Source: Monodelphis domestica (taxonomy: Eukaryota > Chordata > Mammalia > Didelphimorphia > Didelphidae). From it: a DNA stretch of 64,000 bases. The notes beneath the pieces are model-generated. The model worked only from the letters and a program-made list of their open reading frames with translations, did no database searches and was not told the DNA's origin. Of the stretch, positions 34,239-46,137 are shown piece after piece. The position numbers were made by a program, and so were the translations under genes. Each line of letters opens with the position of its first letter. The first letter of the stretch is position 1. The stretch is taken from positions 438,889,612 through 438,953,611 of the forward strand of contig NC_077227.1 in the NCBI RefSeq assembly GCF_027887165.1, given 5' to 3'.

Positions 34239-34441
34239 TTTTTTTTAAATCCTTACCTTCTGTCTTAGAATTAATACTAGGTTTCTGTTCCAAAGCAGAA
34301 GAGAAGTAAGGGCTAGGCAACTGGGGTTAAGTAGCTTACCCAAGGTCATACAGCTAGGAAGTATCTGAGATCAGATTTGAACCTCGAACCTCCTGAGTCC
34401 AGGCCTAGCTCTCTATCTACTGAGCTACTTAGTTGCTTCCT
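34239..34441 (-). mobile_element. tRNA-derived SINE (SINE1/WALLSI type), minus strand
   Basis: Reverse complement of the SINE seen at 18364: T-run, then CCTTACCTTCTGTCTTAGAA, AGGTCATACAGCTAGGAAGT, B-box complement in AGATTTGAACCTCGAA, and the head at CTACTGAGCTACTTAGTTG. More diverged than the 18364 copy. Confidence 0.85.
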
Positions 34442-35424
34442 CAGTTTTAAAGAAACTCTTTCCCCAAAGGATGGGTTAAGGAGGATGGGGACTCAAAAGA
34501 CTTCTTAATAATTAGACCTAGCCCAAAGTAGAAGGCATTACTTTGGGAGGTAATAGCTTCCTAGATATTGAAGGTCTTTAGAGGTGTTTTAGCTTGTGAG
34601 AGGTATGGATTACAGTTTAGGGAATAGATTCATTGATCTTTTTAGGTCCCTTTCACCTCAGAGATTTCTACCTGTTTCCCAGTCCTTCCTTTTCACCATC
34701 CCAAGGAATTAATGAGCTGAGAAATGGCCAGCAACTGAAGATTAAAAAAAAAATACTAGGGCCCTGAATAATCCATTACTAGTTGGATAATCAGTCTCTA
34801 AATAAAAATAAAGAGATTTTATTTGATTCATTTGGTAAACAAAGAGGCCTCCTGAACCATAGATGCTTCAGAAGACAGCTTAACTAGGGGTGCATTGAAA
34901 ACTTTGATAGAGGACCTTTGCTCCAGGAAGAGTTGTCAAAGGAGGAATTTTGTCCCAGAGCTTGGGATTTTAAGAGTACTTAATTGCAATTGTACCCCTT
35001 CTTTAGCAAGGAGGAGAGTGGAGATGTGTTCAGACACAACTAGTGACCCAACAGGTTGATAAAAGGAGAATGAAGAAAAGGCCTTTGTAGGGGAAGCAAG
35101 GAATATCTTTTAGGATTTAAGACTAGGCTGTGGTCCTGGAAGTCTATACCTCCTCCCCTTTCTACTTACCTATTGCAGTGAGCTGGTCCACTCAGCAACA
35201 GTCCTCTGCCTGATTTCTTCAGAGATCTTGCTACAGGGAGAGTTGAGTCATCAAAAGGATCAACTTTAGTCTTGGAAAGGTTCTCCTTTCCCCATTCCTT
35301 CCCCACCCACCCCATTGCTCATTGCTCAAACAAAAGCAAGGTAAAATGGTGACAGCACTGACTTTCAGATATAGGTCCCAAGGGGGGGTAAGGAAGGCAA
35401 CAGCACCTTCTTGATAATAATAAT
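34442..35424. other. Intergenic DNA, nothing recognised
   Basis: About 980 bp with no gene, no clear repeat and no long frame. An A/T-rich patch at about 34795-34830 has AATAAA-like strings without a supporting context. Confidence 0.5.
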
Positions 35425-35705
35425 CTTAATCATAATATTAGTTAGCATTTATATAGTGCCTACTATGTACTAGGCATTGTGTTAAGCACTTAAAAAATAT
35501 ATATTATCTCATTTGATCATCAAAACCACCCTTTGAAGTCGGTGTTATAATTATCTCCATTTTACAGTTGAAGAAATTGAGGCAAACAGAGATTAAGTGA
35601 CTTGCCCAGGACCACATAGTTCATAAATGTGGGAGGTTGAATTTGAACTCAGGTCTTTCTGATCCCAGGCACAGGACTCTATCCACTATTCCACCTAACT
35701 GCCTT
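35425..35705 (-). mobile_element. MIR-type SINE, minus strand
   Basis: Well-preserved MIR text in reverse orientation: TTATATAGTGCCTACTATGT, ATTATCTCATTTGATC, CTCCATTTTACAGTTGAAGA, AAGTGACTTGCCCAGG, then ATTTGAACTCAGGTCTTTCT and the head complement CTATCCACTATTCCACC. Confidence 0.85.
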
Positions 35706-36236
35706 TTCTACTGGATATTCTGCCTTCCTAGGCATGACTTCTGCCTCCTCATCCAGGCCAGGAAACTATTTTTCCCTCACAGTTTTGCTCTCCAATGAAG
35801 ATGGTCCAAACCTTTACTAGTGCCAGGTTCAAAGTATAGATTGGAGCCCTATTAGGGGACAGGGAAAAAGGAGGAGGACACTTCAAGAATCTCAGGTCCT
35901 GCAGAAGGAGAAATCTTCCCCTAAGTTTAGTTCTCCTCCTTGTTCCATCATGGTTTGCCCAGGGCATTAAGGGCCCAATACCTGATGGGGAGAAAGTCAG
36001 CCCCTGAGTCCCATATTCCTGAGGTTTTTGCCCCTCAGAACTTTCCAGACGAGTGAAGGGGATTGAGCATTGGAGTCAAGGTGTCTTGGATCTAGACTCA
36101 CCCTCACCCATCACCCATCAGCACTCAGTTGTTTGGACATGACAAAAAAAAATTTACTGTGGCTTCAAAGTATACTTCACAAGTATACAATGGGAAGCTA
36201 TGGTTAGGTAATAGTTTGCTTGAAAGAAGATCTGAG
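35706..36236. other. Intergenic DNA, nothing recognised
   Basis: About 530 bp. A 72-codon minus-strand frame at 35749-35967 has no recognisable features. No repeat identified. Confidence 0.4.
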
Positions 36237-36425
36237 TGGGACAGCTAGGTGGCTTAGTGGATAAAGAACCAGGTCTGGGTAAGGGAGGTCCTTTATTCAA
36301 ATATAGCCTCAGACACTGCCTAGCTGCATACCTTTGGACAAGTTTCTTATCCCTGATGGTCTATTTAGCCCTTACTGCTTTTCTGCCTTAGATTCTAAGA
36401 CAGAAGGTAAGGGTTAAAAAAAAAT
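36237..36425 (+). mobile_element. tRNA-derived SINE (SINE1/WALLSI type)
   Basis: Head GGGACAGCTAGGTGGCTTAG, segment CCTCAGACACTGCCTAGCTG, end TAAGACAGAAGGTAAGGGTT and an A-run. The middle is somewhat diverged. Confidence 0.85.
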
Positions 36426-36624
36426 GGGGTTTTGTGGCCTGCAAACTCAAGAAGAGTCAACCAGTATGATATGGCAGCCAAGAAAATAAAAACAAATATG
36501 ACCTTGGGCTGTTTTAAAAGAGACATAGCTTCTACAAAAGGAAGGTAATATAGTTCCTCTAGTCTGCTCTGGTCAGACATTTGGAGTATTATGTTCTACT
36601 CTGACTGCCATGGTTTAATGAATA

Positions 36625-36770
36625 TGTGAATGAAAAGCATTTATTGTTTGTTTGTTTGTTTGTTTTACTATGTACTAACCATTGGTGGGAACCCAAATGG
36701 GAAAGTGAGACAGTCCTTTCTCTCCAAAAGCTCATCTTCTAACTGACAAGATAACAGGTTTGGCTTTAGG
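36625..36770 (-). mobile_element. MIR/Ther-like SINE fragment with a TTTG microsatellite
   Basis: AAAAGCATTTATTGTTTG leads into a TTTG repeat (about 36642-36666), then TACTATGTACTAACCA and the CTCCAAAAGCTCATCTTCTA segment typical of this SINE group in minus orientation. Confidence 0.55.
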
Positions 36771-37929
36771 GCAGATGGAAAGGCCCTGGGATCCTTAAGA
36801 TTCAGAAGGGTGGGGAGCTGCTAAGAGTCAAGGATCCATATTGCTCAGCTGGGGAGCAGATAGCAGTGCCCAGGGGCCAGAGGTCACTGGGCCTCATAAG
36901 GCCTGCTGGTCCAGCATCTAACCCAAAAGATTTTAGCTGATGAATCTTCACACTGGTGTAAGCAGTCATTCCTGCTCCAGCAGCTAGGGGGCCCACAATT
37001 GTTGGGAAGCTAGTGGTGGGCCTTAGACTAGAGTGGGACAATGCTCCAGTTTCCCTCTTGTGGGAGAGATGGGGAAAGTCAGCATCCATCCAGGATAGAA
37101 AAAAGGAAAAGGATATTGTCCGGAAGGTTTTGGGGTGGCAAAGGCAAGGGAAGCCTACCTCTGCCTGATCCTACTTCTTTCTGGCATGATCTACTCATTG
37201 ATATGGTGGAGAATATACAGAGGTCAAGTGAGATCTCTATAAAGGATATCTGAAGAAACTAGGGATGGCTGGAAGAGAAAACCCATATTAGGGAACATGA
37301 AAGGACCTTCATGTGGAAATGAAAATAGACTTGTTGTATTTATCCCCAAAGAACAGAACCAAGAGTAGCAGTTAGAATTAGATTTGGGCTTAGAGAATAG
37401 GGTACATTTGTTTCAATCCCCTTTTCAACTTCTTCTCCCAAAGCATCTATCTATTTGCTAAGGATTACCACTCCATTCCTAATTAGGCCTTGAATGCCAA
37501 AGTATGAGGAAGCAATTGACCTTACACCTAGTCCTTAAGAATGATTAGTTTAAATAGGAAGCTACCAAATAGTTCCATTCTTCTGGGGAGTAGAAGGGGA
37601 CCATATCCCCAGCAATAATTTTCTAATAACTTGATCTCTTCCTCTGCCTACCCATGGTAAGCTCACTCCACCCTACCTTCCAAATGAGGGCACCTTAGTG
37701 CAGGATATCTGATCTAGTCAAATGACAGCCTTTTCCCACTAAGAGAAAGGGAGAGCATTGCTCTTCAGAAAAAGCTGTGGCCTCCTGGAAATGCTTTTGC
37801 CTTGGGATCCTTTCTTCTGAATGATGAGTCTTTGACCTGGACCCTATTTCAAGACTCAGTCATTCTGTATTCACTTCACTCCCAGCCCTACTTCACATGC
37901 TCCTGTCTTCTCTACTTCTCTAGTCCATC
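36771..37929. other. Intergenic DNA, nothing recognised
   Basis: About 1.16 kb. Short frames (36802-37089 minus, 37041-37253 plus) lack any family resemblance, and no splice-bounded exon was evident. No repeat recognised with confidence. Confidence 0.45.
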
Positions 37930-38141
37930 TACTTTTTTTTTTTTTAACTCTTGCCTTCTGTCTTAAAATCAATACTAAATACTGGTTCTAAGACAGAAGG
38001 GTAGAAAGGACTGGGAAACTAAGGTTAAGCAACTTACCCAGGGTCACATAGCTAGGAAATGTCTGAGGCCAGATTTGAACCCATGATTTCCCATTTACTG
38101 GTAGAACTCTCTATCTCTTGAGCCACTTAGCTGTTCTCTCT
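37930..38141 (-). mobile_element. tRNA-derived SINE (SINE1/WALLSI type), minus strand
   Basis: T-run at 37932-37946, then CTTGCCTTCTGTCTTAAAAT, CAGGGTCACATAGCTAGGAA, AGATTTGAACCCATGA (B-box complement) and a decayed head ending GAGCCACTTAGCTG. Confidence 0.85.
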
Positions 38142-38214
38142 GACTTATTTTATATGCTCGCTTCCTCTATTAGAATGGAAGATGCTCAAATAAACTCTGA
38201 AGCTAGGCAATATC

Positions 38215-38380
38215 TTTTTTTTTTCCACCTAGCACAGTGCAAGCATTTCCTACCTGGAATTAAGTATGTTTAATAAGTGGGCTAAATAATAAATGTCCTT
38301 AAATATGCTACTTGCAACTAGGTAGGTGCTAAATAAGTCTATTTTCTGTCTATCCGTCCATCCATCCATCCATCAATCTC
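38215..38380. mobile_element. MIR-like 3' fragment and CCAT microsatellite
   Basis: ACCTAGCACAGTGC, then later AGGTAGGTGCTAAATAAGTC, are typical of the MIR/Ther tail. A short CCAT/CCGT repeat follows at about 38354-38375. Confidence 0.45.
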
Positions 38381-39919
38381 TAAGGTAAACCTTGGGCAAA
38401 AGGGTACATGAAATGGAACTGATGGTAAGCAATGAGGAAAATCAGCCATAAGTGGTGTGTAAAAGGAAAATTTCCCTCCCCTCTTTTTACTATGTGTACC
38501 TGGTGTGAGTTTCTGGGCATGAGTTGGGAAGTGAGGACTTGTGAGGGAAATCATTGGATAAATTTAGTCACTAGGGTAGAACAACAACCAGAAAGGTGAA
38601 TCAATGGAGTCAAGAATATCTTGAGACCAGAAGGGCAAGATGATCTTCCCTGCAATGCCCCTGGATTGCCCCTCTGGGTGGCCCAGGCAAATTAAAAAAT
38701 CATGGTTGGCTCCTGAGACATCACATGTGAGAATCAGTGGGCAGAGAATAGGCTTGATAAACTGAGGCAAGATGGGAGCTTGCTTTCTGAACTTCCATGT
38801 TTCCTAGTGATGGCTTTCTTCAGTGTTAGTGTGAGTAGGGGTCCCAAAACAGCAGTCATAGATTTAGCAAGCTAATGTATCAGTAAATGAAATATATATA
38901 TATATATATATATTTCTTCTATTTTTGTTTTTTTCTCCTACTACTTTTGATTTAAGAAAATTACTAATTCTAAAGACCAGTCTCCTAATTTTAATTCTTT
39001 GCAATGGACTTTAAAAGATAATTCAATTCAGAAAAGTCCAGTGGGATAACCTGAGTCTCCTGGGGGCTAAATGAGAGAGAAGGGATATGTGGTCTGTCAA
39101 GAAGTATAGGAAGAGGAGGAACCCTCTTGAGTTGTAGATGGGTAGTCAGATTGAGGGTGGGGACTTTCACCTTTCTTTGTATCCCCAGCCTTATATGTGA
39201 AGTGAGATATTAGTGCTATTCTCGTTATTAATGGTTATTAATATCTCCAAAAAAAGTTAGTAAAAGCTGCCCCCCCCCCCCAGGCTCACCCTTTCAAAGG
39301 CTTTAAAGCCTTAAGTGAGTTTTTCTGGAAATTTTCCAGGGGCACGAGTCCTAGATCCCGAAATGCCCCGTGATCAAATTTCTAGTACCAATCTTAAGTA
39401 TCCTTTTGTTTGTTTGGAAGTCTCCCATTGCATCAAACCTAGTGGCTGGAATGATAACATCAGTCCTACCCAGACAATCCAGTCCCAAACTCCTCCACTT
39501 TGTATCTGTCTCCAACTTCTAGATAATTCTTTAAAATGTTAATTAGCTTGAATGTGTTCATTGTAAAGCCACTGTAAAGCTATTCTGTCTCCAACCCTTG
39601 TAAAAATGTTATAATCCCTTTAGGAAGCCTTGATTGCATCAGGATTCTCCTATAAGTAAGGGGTATTTCTGTGAATTTGGGGGCATTTGTCTTAGGTCTA
39701 TGTCTTGAGGCAGTGTCCTGCATTTTCTCTGTAAATCCTTGGTGAGGTGGGCATCTGTTTCAAGTCAAAGACTTGAGACACTGCTCTCCTACTTCCCTCT
39801 CTTTCAGTAAAGCATTATATTTTAAGTGGTAGATTTCCCTGGTCCTATTATTTTAGTGATAAAAGAGGGTGAACTTTGAAATTTCCAAATTCCTCTCAAT
39901 TTCCATTCCACACATTTAG
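38381..39919. other. Intergenic DNA with simple repeats
   Basis: About 1.5 kb. It contains a TA repeat at 38890-38912 and a C-run at about 39271-39282. The stretch of about 39240-39870 has LTR-like general features but no ends or duplication that I can define. No gene recognised. Confidence 0.4.
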
Positions 39920-40168
39920 CATAGAGTCTGGCACATTTGTTCTGTGTTTTCAGTCATGTCAAATCTTCATAACCCCATTTGGGGTTTTCTTGGCAGAGGT
40001 ACTATAGTGATTTGCCATTTCCTTCTCCAGCTCAGAATTGAGGCAAAGTTAAGTAACTTAGCTAGGGTCACACAGCTATTAAGTATCTGAGGCCAAATTT
40101 GAACTCAGAAAGGTGAGTTTTCCTGACTCTAGGTCCAGTATTCTATCCACTAAATGACAGCTCTGGTA
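39920..40168 (-). mobile_element. Composite MIR-related SINE, minus strand
   Basis: The left part, CAGTCATGTCAAATCTTCAT, CCCATTTGGGGTTTTCTTGG and TTTGCCATTTCCTTCTCCAG, is the shared segment of a common marsupial SINE (similar text occurs in ruminant Bov-tA). It joins MIR-type text GGTCACACAGCTATTAAGTA and AATTTGAACTCAG in minus orientation. Confidence 0.7.
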
Positions 40169-40349
40169 GACTTAACTTTATCTCATTATTAACTAGATGC
40201 TAAGATGAGTTGTTTGTAGCTCCTTTAGTAATCAAGTAAGTTCTGGGCCTTCTGATTGAATTTCTGTGCCCTGGTGAAAAATCCCACTCTAATCAAGATT
40301 TCGCTTTCAGGCTTCTTCAATTCAATTCAACAAACACTTCAATTAATTT

Positions 40350-40790
40350 TTTTTATTTTATTTTAGTTTTATTATGAACTTAACAGACAACAACAACAAA
40401 TCAAGTGAGCACTTCCATATACATTGTTTAGCATAAAGGACTAAATGTAAAACAGGTAATATTCATTACATAGAATTTGCTTTTCTTTTAAAACATTTAA
40501 TTAGTTCAACATGTAACTTTCAGAACTGGCTTTCAAAGCTTCCTTCCTTCTGAGCTGCCCTCTGTTCTCTTATTTAACCCAGCTCCATTCTCCTTCCCCT
40601 AATCCCCCCACCAAAATGAAATAAAAAAGAAAATCCTGAAACAGTGCATGGTCAAGCGAAAAGAATTGCCACATTGATGAATCATGTCCAAAACAGGTCT
40701 CCTTCTTGCTCTTGAGTCCATTTCCTTTCTTTGGTGAGGCAGGTAGCAGCATAGTAATTTCATTAATCAGAGTTCTTAAAGTCTTTCAAA
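40350..40790 (-). other. Possible A-tailed retroposon remnant, unassigned
   Basis: On the minus strand the text ends AATAAAACTAAAATAAAATA followed by A/T-rich sequence (40345-40380), as a processed retroposon would. The body has no family I can name. A 60-codon minus frame at 40570-40752 is not convincing. A recognisable source gene was not found. Confidence 0.3.
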
Positions 40791-40794
40791 ATTC

Positions 40795-41095
40795 AAACAT
40801 TTATTAAGCATATACTATATACAAGGATCATAGGACAACAAATCTAGATTTAGTTGGAAGGGACTTTAGACCTGTCATTTTACATATGAGGAAACTGAAA
40901 GATAGAGAAATTGAGCCATTTTGTTGAGGTTAAATGGGTGGTTAGTAGCAGAGGAGCAATTTGAACTATGTTCCTCTTATTTGAAAGCTAGTGTTCTCTT
41001 CCTCTGTACCACTAGATGCTGGTATGCAAAGAAAAGAATGAAACAATCTTTGCCCTAAAGAAGTTTATATTCTATGAGGAGGGATACAAATACAT
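40795..41095 (-). mobile_element. Ther-like SINE split by a MIR-like SINE
   Basis: The outer element begins CAAACATTTATTAAGCATAT (about 40795) and continues after about 41020 with GAATGAAACAATCTTTGCCC and AAGAAGTTTATATTCTATG. Between them, about 40835-41015, is a MIR-like copy (GGAAGGGACTTTAGACCTGT, TTTTACATATGAGGAAACTG, AATTTGAACTATG, GTACCACTAGATGCTGG). Confidence 0.55.
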
Positions 41096-41229
41096 ATATG
41101 AGATTCCCCTGGATGCTTCATCTCTGTCCCAGCAGAGCAACAACTGACATGTAAGTGACCTAGTCACCTGTATTCAAGAATCCTGATGCTTACTAGCTTC
41201 TTTACTATGGCCACTCTGATGTTTTGTTT

Positions 41230-41510
41230 GTTTGTTTTAACTAATTAATTTGTTTGTTACATTCAAATATTCCCTTCTTCCTCTCTCCCTACTAAAGAAG
41301 GCATAGTTTGACAAGAAGATATATTATATATGTAACTATATCTTATTTATATTCATCAATTCTTTCTCAGGAGATGGACATCCACAAGTCATTCTTTATT
41401 TTCTGTTGCTGCATATAATGTTTTCTTGGTTCTGTTTATTTCACTCTCCATAATTTCATGTAGGTCTTTCCATGTTTTTCCAAATTAACTGATCTTTGGT
41501 TCTAATTCTC
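41230..41510 (-). mobile_element. Old LINE-1 3' end, minus strand
   Basis: The reverse complement reads AAACATGGAAAGACCTACAT, GAAATTATGGAGAGTGAAAT, AAACAGAACCAAGAAAACAT, the end of L1 ORF2 and its 3' UTR in an older subfamily, ending in an AAACAAACAAAC tail (plus-strand GTTTGTTTGTTT at 41224-41238). Confidence 0.7.
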
Positions 41511-42289
41511 ACGATGAGCTATGCCTCTCCATCTGATGGTGGGCTCTGTCTAAAATAATGTTCCCTTCATCTCCCTCCCCCACTCTCCATATCTCATTGC
41601 TGTTCCTGTCTACTGAGAACCTAACTGCTAACTCCAGAACCCTTCCCAAGGACCCTAACACAAAAAAGATTCTAAGCCTAGCTGTCTTTCCATTTGCGTT
41701 CTGGAGCTGATTGTAAAGACTTCCCATCCATTCTGGCCAGTTTTTTTTTTTTCCTGGGAGTTCTGGGAATGAGTGTAACAATTATTTAAACTAGCTTTGC
41801 CACTATCCTAAACTATCTAGAATAGGCTTCAAAAAGAAAGACAGTTGCTAAAATTTAGAATTCTTAAAATATAGATTTGTGACCCTAAGTAGGATGTACC
41901 AGAAGCTTTCCCCCAAGGGAACAAGGATCTTTAGCCTTGCACTACATAATCTTAGGTCCTCATAGAATCATGTAAACTAAGAATTTAGAGGGACCTTAGA
42001 CGCCTCTCCATGCAGAGATCCCCTCTACACCATCCCTGACATAGTCATCGGATCCCTGCTTATATAGCTCCAGGGACAGGGGACACCTCTAGATGCAGCC
42101 AACCCCATCATTGGCCTGCTCTTAATATTAGGGAGTTTTTCTCTCTTTTTTTTTTTAAGCCAAATTCTTACACTGTCACACTTAACCCTCCGCTCAATTG
42201 GCTCAATTGGCATGCTTCTTGGGGCCCAAAAGATGAAGTTGGCTTTCTCTTTGTAGAGTGGTATTCTAGTTCAGTCTAAGGATGGATGT
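41511..42289. other. Intergenic DNA with a possible ancient repeat
   Basis: 41511-41940: nothing recognised. About 41955-42190 includes TCATAGAATCATGTAAACTA, GGATCCCTGCTTATATAGCT and GGGAGTTTTTCTCTCTTTTT, reminiscent of an ancient amniote interspersed repeat I cannot name with certainty. Confidence 0.35.
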
Positions 42290-42790
42290 ATATGAAATTA
42301 TAGGATCTTGGTTTAATCTGTGATTCAGCCATTTGTTACCTGTGTGGCCAAGAGGCAAGTCATTTAACATTTCTAGGGTCACTCCTGTATAAAAAGAGAT
42401 GGGGGCTAGATAACTTCTAAGGTTCCAACTCTCAATCTAGAATTCTATGATGGGGAGGTGTCATGTGATGAAAAGGGCTTGTGAATTGGGGGACAGGAAG
42501 AGCTTAAACTCAATTTCTATCTCTGATTCACTGGTTCTGTGACTGAGAAAAATAAATTTTTTTTTTGGTTTTCATTTTCTTTATCTGTAAAATGAGGCTA
42601 ATATTCTTTATAGGACTTACCTTTAAAGGATTGTTTCAAGGATTAAGTGGGGGGGACTATGTATGTTAAGCAAATTGCAAAGACTCTTTTTTGAATTCCC
42701 TTTGGGACTTTGGGCAAGTAATCTTGGGCCTCTGTTTCTCTATCTTTAAATCTATGATCATGTGATCTTTCACATGATTTGCCTTTGAGT
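42290..42790 (+). mobile_element. Two or three MIR-type SINE copies in tandem order
   Basis: First copy about 42310-42450: TTACCTGTGTGGCCAAGAGG, CAAGTCATTTAACATTTCTA, then CTAGATAACTTCTAAGGTTC and AATTCTATGATG. Second, about 42450-42690: CTCAATTTCTATCTCTGATT, TCTTTATCTGTAAAATGAGG, GGATTGTTTCAAGGATTAAG, GTTAAGCAAATTGCAAAGAC. A short third piece at about 42715-42775 (TTTGGGCAAGTAATCTTGGG). Confidence 0.7.
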
Positions 42791-43084
42791 ACATAAAGGC
42801 AATTATCCTAGCCTCCACAAGTCTTCTCTTTTTCAGGCTAAACATGCCAAGTTTCCTTCAAAGAATCCTTGAGTAGTGTCAGAAACAACTGCAAATATAA
42901 AATAATATATCTGGGCCACATACACACACAAAGATTTAGTGGCAGGAATTCTACACATATCTAGTTTATAGAAAGAACAAGTATTTGAGGCAATTTTGTC
43001 TTGCTCTTTGAGGTGATATTTTCTTTTCTTTTCTTTTTTTTAATTGTTTCTCTTTTTTTTTAATTAATTTACTTAGTTGAGGTG
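42791..43084. other. Intergenic DNA with T-rich tracts
   Basis: No gene or named repeat. TTTCTTTTC and T-runs at about 43018-43062. Confidence 0.4.
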
Positions 43085-43089
43085 ATATT

Positions 43090-43935
43090 TTCTTATCAGA
43101 CCAGAGAGGCCTTTTTGAAAAATCATAGTATTGATCTAATATCGAAACTACATAGAGAACTTTGTCAAATTTATAAAAGTAAGAGCCATTTCCTAATTGA
43201 TAAATAGGCAAAAGATATGAACATACAGTTTTCAGATAAAGAAATCAAAGCCACATATAGATATATGAAAAAATGTTTTAAATCCCCACTGAATAGAAAA
43301 ATGCAAATGAGGTATCATCTCATATCCATCAGATTGGCTAAAATGATAAAAAGAAAAAGTTACAAATGCCAGAGGTTATGTAGAAAAATGGGGACACCAA
43401 TACACTGTTGGAACTGTGAACTGATCCAACCATTTTGGAGAACAATAAACAAAGAGTATAAAACTGTGTATACCATTAGATCCAGCAATACCATTTCTAG
43501 GTCTCTTTTCCAAGGAGATCAGGGAAAAAGGAAAAGAACTTATTTGTTTCAAAATATTTGTAGCAGCTTTCTTTGTCATGTCAAAGAACTAGAAATCAAG
43601 GGGATGTCCATCATTTGGCAAATGGTTAAAAAAATCATGGTTTAAGATTGTAATGGAATACTACTGCATCACAAGCAATGATGAGCAGGTTAACTTTTTT
43701 AAAACATGGAAAGAACTACTTGACGTAATGGAATAGAACCAAAAGAGCATTATAGACAGCTCCAAATTTAATATTTGAAGAGCACCTTGTGAATGTTTAA
43801 TTCCAGATGATGAAATGAAAAATGGAAACACAAAAGGCATAATCTATATAAACCTATCTGTTTGCTGGATCATGCCTTTTACAGTATGGGGAGGGCCTGA
43901 GATACCTAGAAATAAATTCTATTAATAAGAAAAAA
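43090..43935 (+). mobile_element. Old LINE-1 ORF2 C-terminal end and 3' UTR
   Basis: A diverged L1 of an older subfamily. The longest frame, 43217-43645, covers FSDKEIKATYRYMKKCFKSP, the cysteine-motif region (MGTPIHCWNCELIQPFW) and the IKGMSIIWQMVKKIM segment. Upstream text at about 43095-43216 is ORF2 in another frame. The 3' part with GGAATACTACTGCATCACAA and the AATAAATAAAAAC tail ends near 43935. Far more decayed than L1-A to L1-E. Confidence 0.85.
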
Positions 43936-44494
43936 TAAATAAAAACCCAATCATAGTTATCATAAGAGAGAGCAGGGATGTAACTGGCCAGGGCTGAGAT
44001 GGTAGCAACAGCTTGGTTGTAGTGGTTGGTCCAGCTTTTTCCTACCTTTCTCCTTCAGGGTTTTGGCAAGAAGCCCTGGCTGGTTTGTCTCCTTGGAAAG
44101 CAGTCAGAATCTTCGGTGTGGTGCATCTGTGTTTAATCTGGTAAAGTTTACCTTGCATTATCTATGAGGTTAGATAATCTGAAAGGGGACCCAATAGGTA
44201 ATGATGGTGTCTTACTGATTTGGCCTGAAAATGTATATCAGACTCACCATCACTGAAGTCAACATTCCCCAATTCCTCCCTCTGGGGAAGGCTATCTTGT
44301 GGTAGATTTGTTTGTACCACATGGTATGATTTTGAATGCCCTCTCCCTGATAGTCTTTCTCTGGTCACACTTCAATTTAGGAATGTCTTTCCTAACTTTC
44401 CTTAGTCCTTAATCCCTAGCACTGAACACCATATTCCATATAAGGCCAGCCCAGAGTAGACTATAGAAGAACAACCTTTCCCTCTCTCTGGATG
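43936..44494. other. Intergenic DNA, nothing recognised
   Basis: About 560 bp. A 68-codon minus frame (44162-44368) has no family resemblance. Confidence 0.4.
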
Positions 44495-45090
44495 TGTAAG
44501 GACCAGAATGTAAGGGGTTAAAATTAAAGGGTTGGATAAGATATTTAAGAGTGTGGTCACCAAGAATTATTACTCAATTCCAACTGAATTTTTGTGGTAA
44601 TTTATTTATAAAAGGAGAAAGAATGAAAATAAGAAAATCAGAAAGAGTAGATAATTTACTTTGACCTGGTCTGAACCAGGCAGGGCTTAAGAGGCCCCAG
44701 CAAAGGGGATCCAGAGGTAAATTAAAACAAGAGTTTTAGCCACAAGGCCTCCTCTTGGGAGGTTAGTACTACCAGGATAGCCAGAGAAAGGAGTCATCCT
44801 TTTTCACTCATCCACATGGTAGTTCAAAGGGAAAATAGAAGCAGTCTAAAGTCCTCAGCTAGAGCTCCTCCAGGGTCTAGTTGAAGGCAAAAGCCATACT
44901 TTTACCAACATACCCTAAGTTTACATTAGCTTTTTTTGGCTGCTCCATCACACTGCTTACTGATATCAAGTCATCAGCCAACGAAAAATCTCCCCCATTT
45001 TACAGAACCCCCTTACTCTCCCCTAGGATCAGGTACAAACTCATGTTGGCATTTGGGACCTGGTCAGCAATGGGTTCTAGCCTACTTTCT
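44495..45090 (-). mobile_element. LTR-like sequence related to families A and C, minus strand
   Basis: Begins TGTAAGGACCAGAATGTAAG. It shows the same order of blocks as the minus-strand LTRs at 12602 and 30023: GTGGTCACCAAGAATTATTA, the AATTTATTTATAAAAGGAGA segment, TTTGACCTGGTCTGAACCAG, GCAGGGCTTAAGAGGCC, and the TTTTTCACTCATCCACATGG segment. The right boundary is uncertain. A solo LTR, more diverged than the others. The 4-bp duplication was not resolved. Confidence 0.6.
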
Positions 45091-45504
45091 GCGGTTTGAG
45101 TTTTTCTTTTTTCAATTGCTGAAATTCTTTCAAGTTCTGAAGATACTCAGCCCTCCCTTCTCTAGTGTTCCTCTCTTCCCACCCTACCCCATCCAAGGAA
45201 ATCTGATCTGTGTCTGATTCCACATTCCTGAACACATTGCATAACTGGCTCTTCATTAGGTTTTCTTATATGTCTCTTTAAAAAAAAACACTAATATATT
45301 AATTTCAATAAATTTACCAAGGTAATGTTGATGTTTTTGCCTGTTGATAATTGATCACATCATGAAGATTTATTCAAGTAAAAGACAATTTTTCTAAGTT
45401 AACTTCTGGGTGCAACAAACTTATAGATTGTATAACACTACCATTTGAAAAGGATTTCCAATAAGAAAAGTGTTGTTTATATGTTGAGGTCCCCTAAATC
45501 AAAG
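45091..45504. other. Intergenic DNA, nothing recognised
   Basis: About 410 bp, AT-rich in its right half, with no recognisable gene or repeat. Confidence 0.4.
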
Positions 45505-46130
45505 ATGAATTCATTCAGCCAGTTAATCATTCAATAAGCATTTATTGAGTACATATTATATGCAAGGTATACATAGCCATTGCCTACCTAAAGATTACAA
45601 TCTAACTGGGAAAATAAGATATACACACCAAATAACAAAAATAGAATGACAAGATAGCATGATATTCTAATATAATAAAGTGCTAAATGATATAACAAAA
45701 GCAACTAGAAAATAACAATGGTAACTAATAATAATAATAGCACGGATACAGTGTTTTATAGCATATGGAGTTCTTTGCTTTTCTCAGAATAATGTTATAA
45801 GATATAACAGGATAAAATGTAATAAGGTGCTAATCGTGCAGTACAGGCATCCTGACTTGGTGTTAGGATGCATTGACAGGGGAACAATTCTACTCAAATC
45901 AAAAATTAAACATTGATTAAGTGAATGCAGTAGTATTTATGTAGCAGAGCAATTTGCTAGGGTAGATACTAAGATACATAGCTCTTGCCCTCAAGAAGTT
46001 TAAAATCTAATAAAAACAGGCTACATATGTATAGGGTATGATATAAAAAAGACAGTAAGGAGAATTGTGGGAGAAGTGAAAACAAAGTGCGATGTGAGGT
46101 ACTACGAGGGAAAGATCGATCGTGGACGAT
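45505..46130 (-). mobile_element. Two Ther/MIR-like SINE copies
   Basis: First copy about 45505-45640: CATTCAATAAGCATTTATTG, AGTACATATTATATGCAAGG, CTACCTAAAGATTACAATCT. Second about 45898-46050: TTAAACATTGATTAAGTGAA, AGATACTAAGATACATAGCT, GCCCTCAAGAAGTTTAAAAT. Both are in the same orientation. Between them is AT-rich text with AATAATAATA runs. Confidence 0.55.
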
Positions 46131-46137
46131 GTTTTTC

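Noticed and set aside
39240-39870. Possible additional LTR
   Set aside because: AGTAAAGC-like end and general composition only; no TG/CA ends, duplication or second copy in the window.
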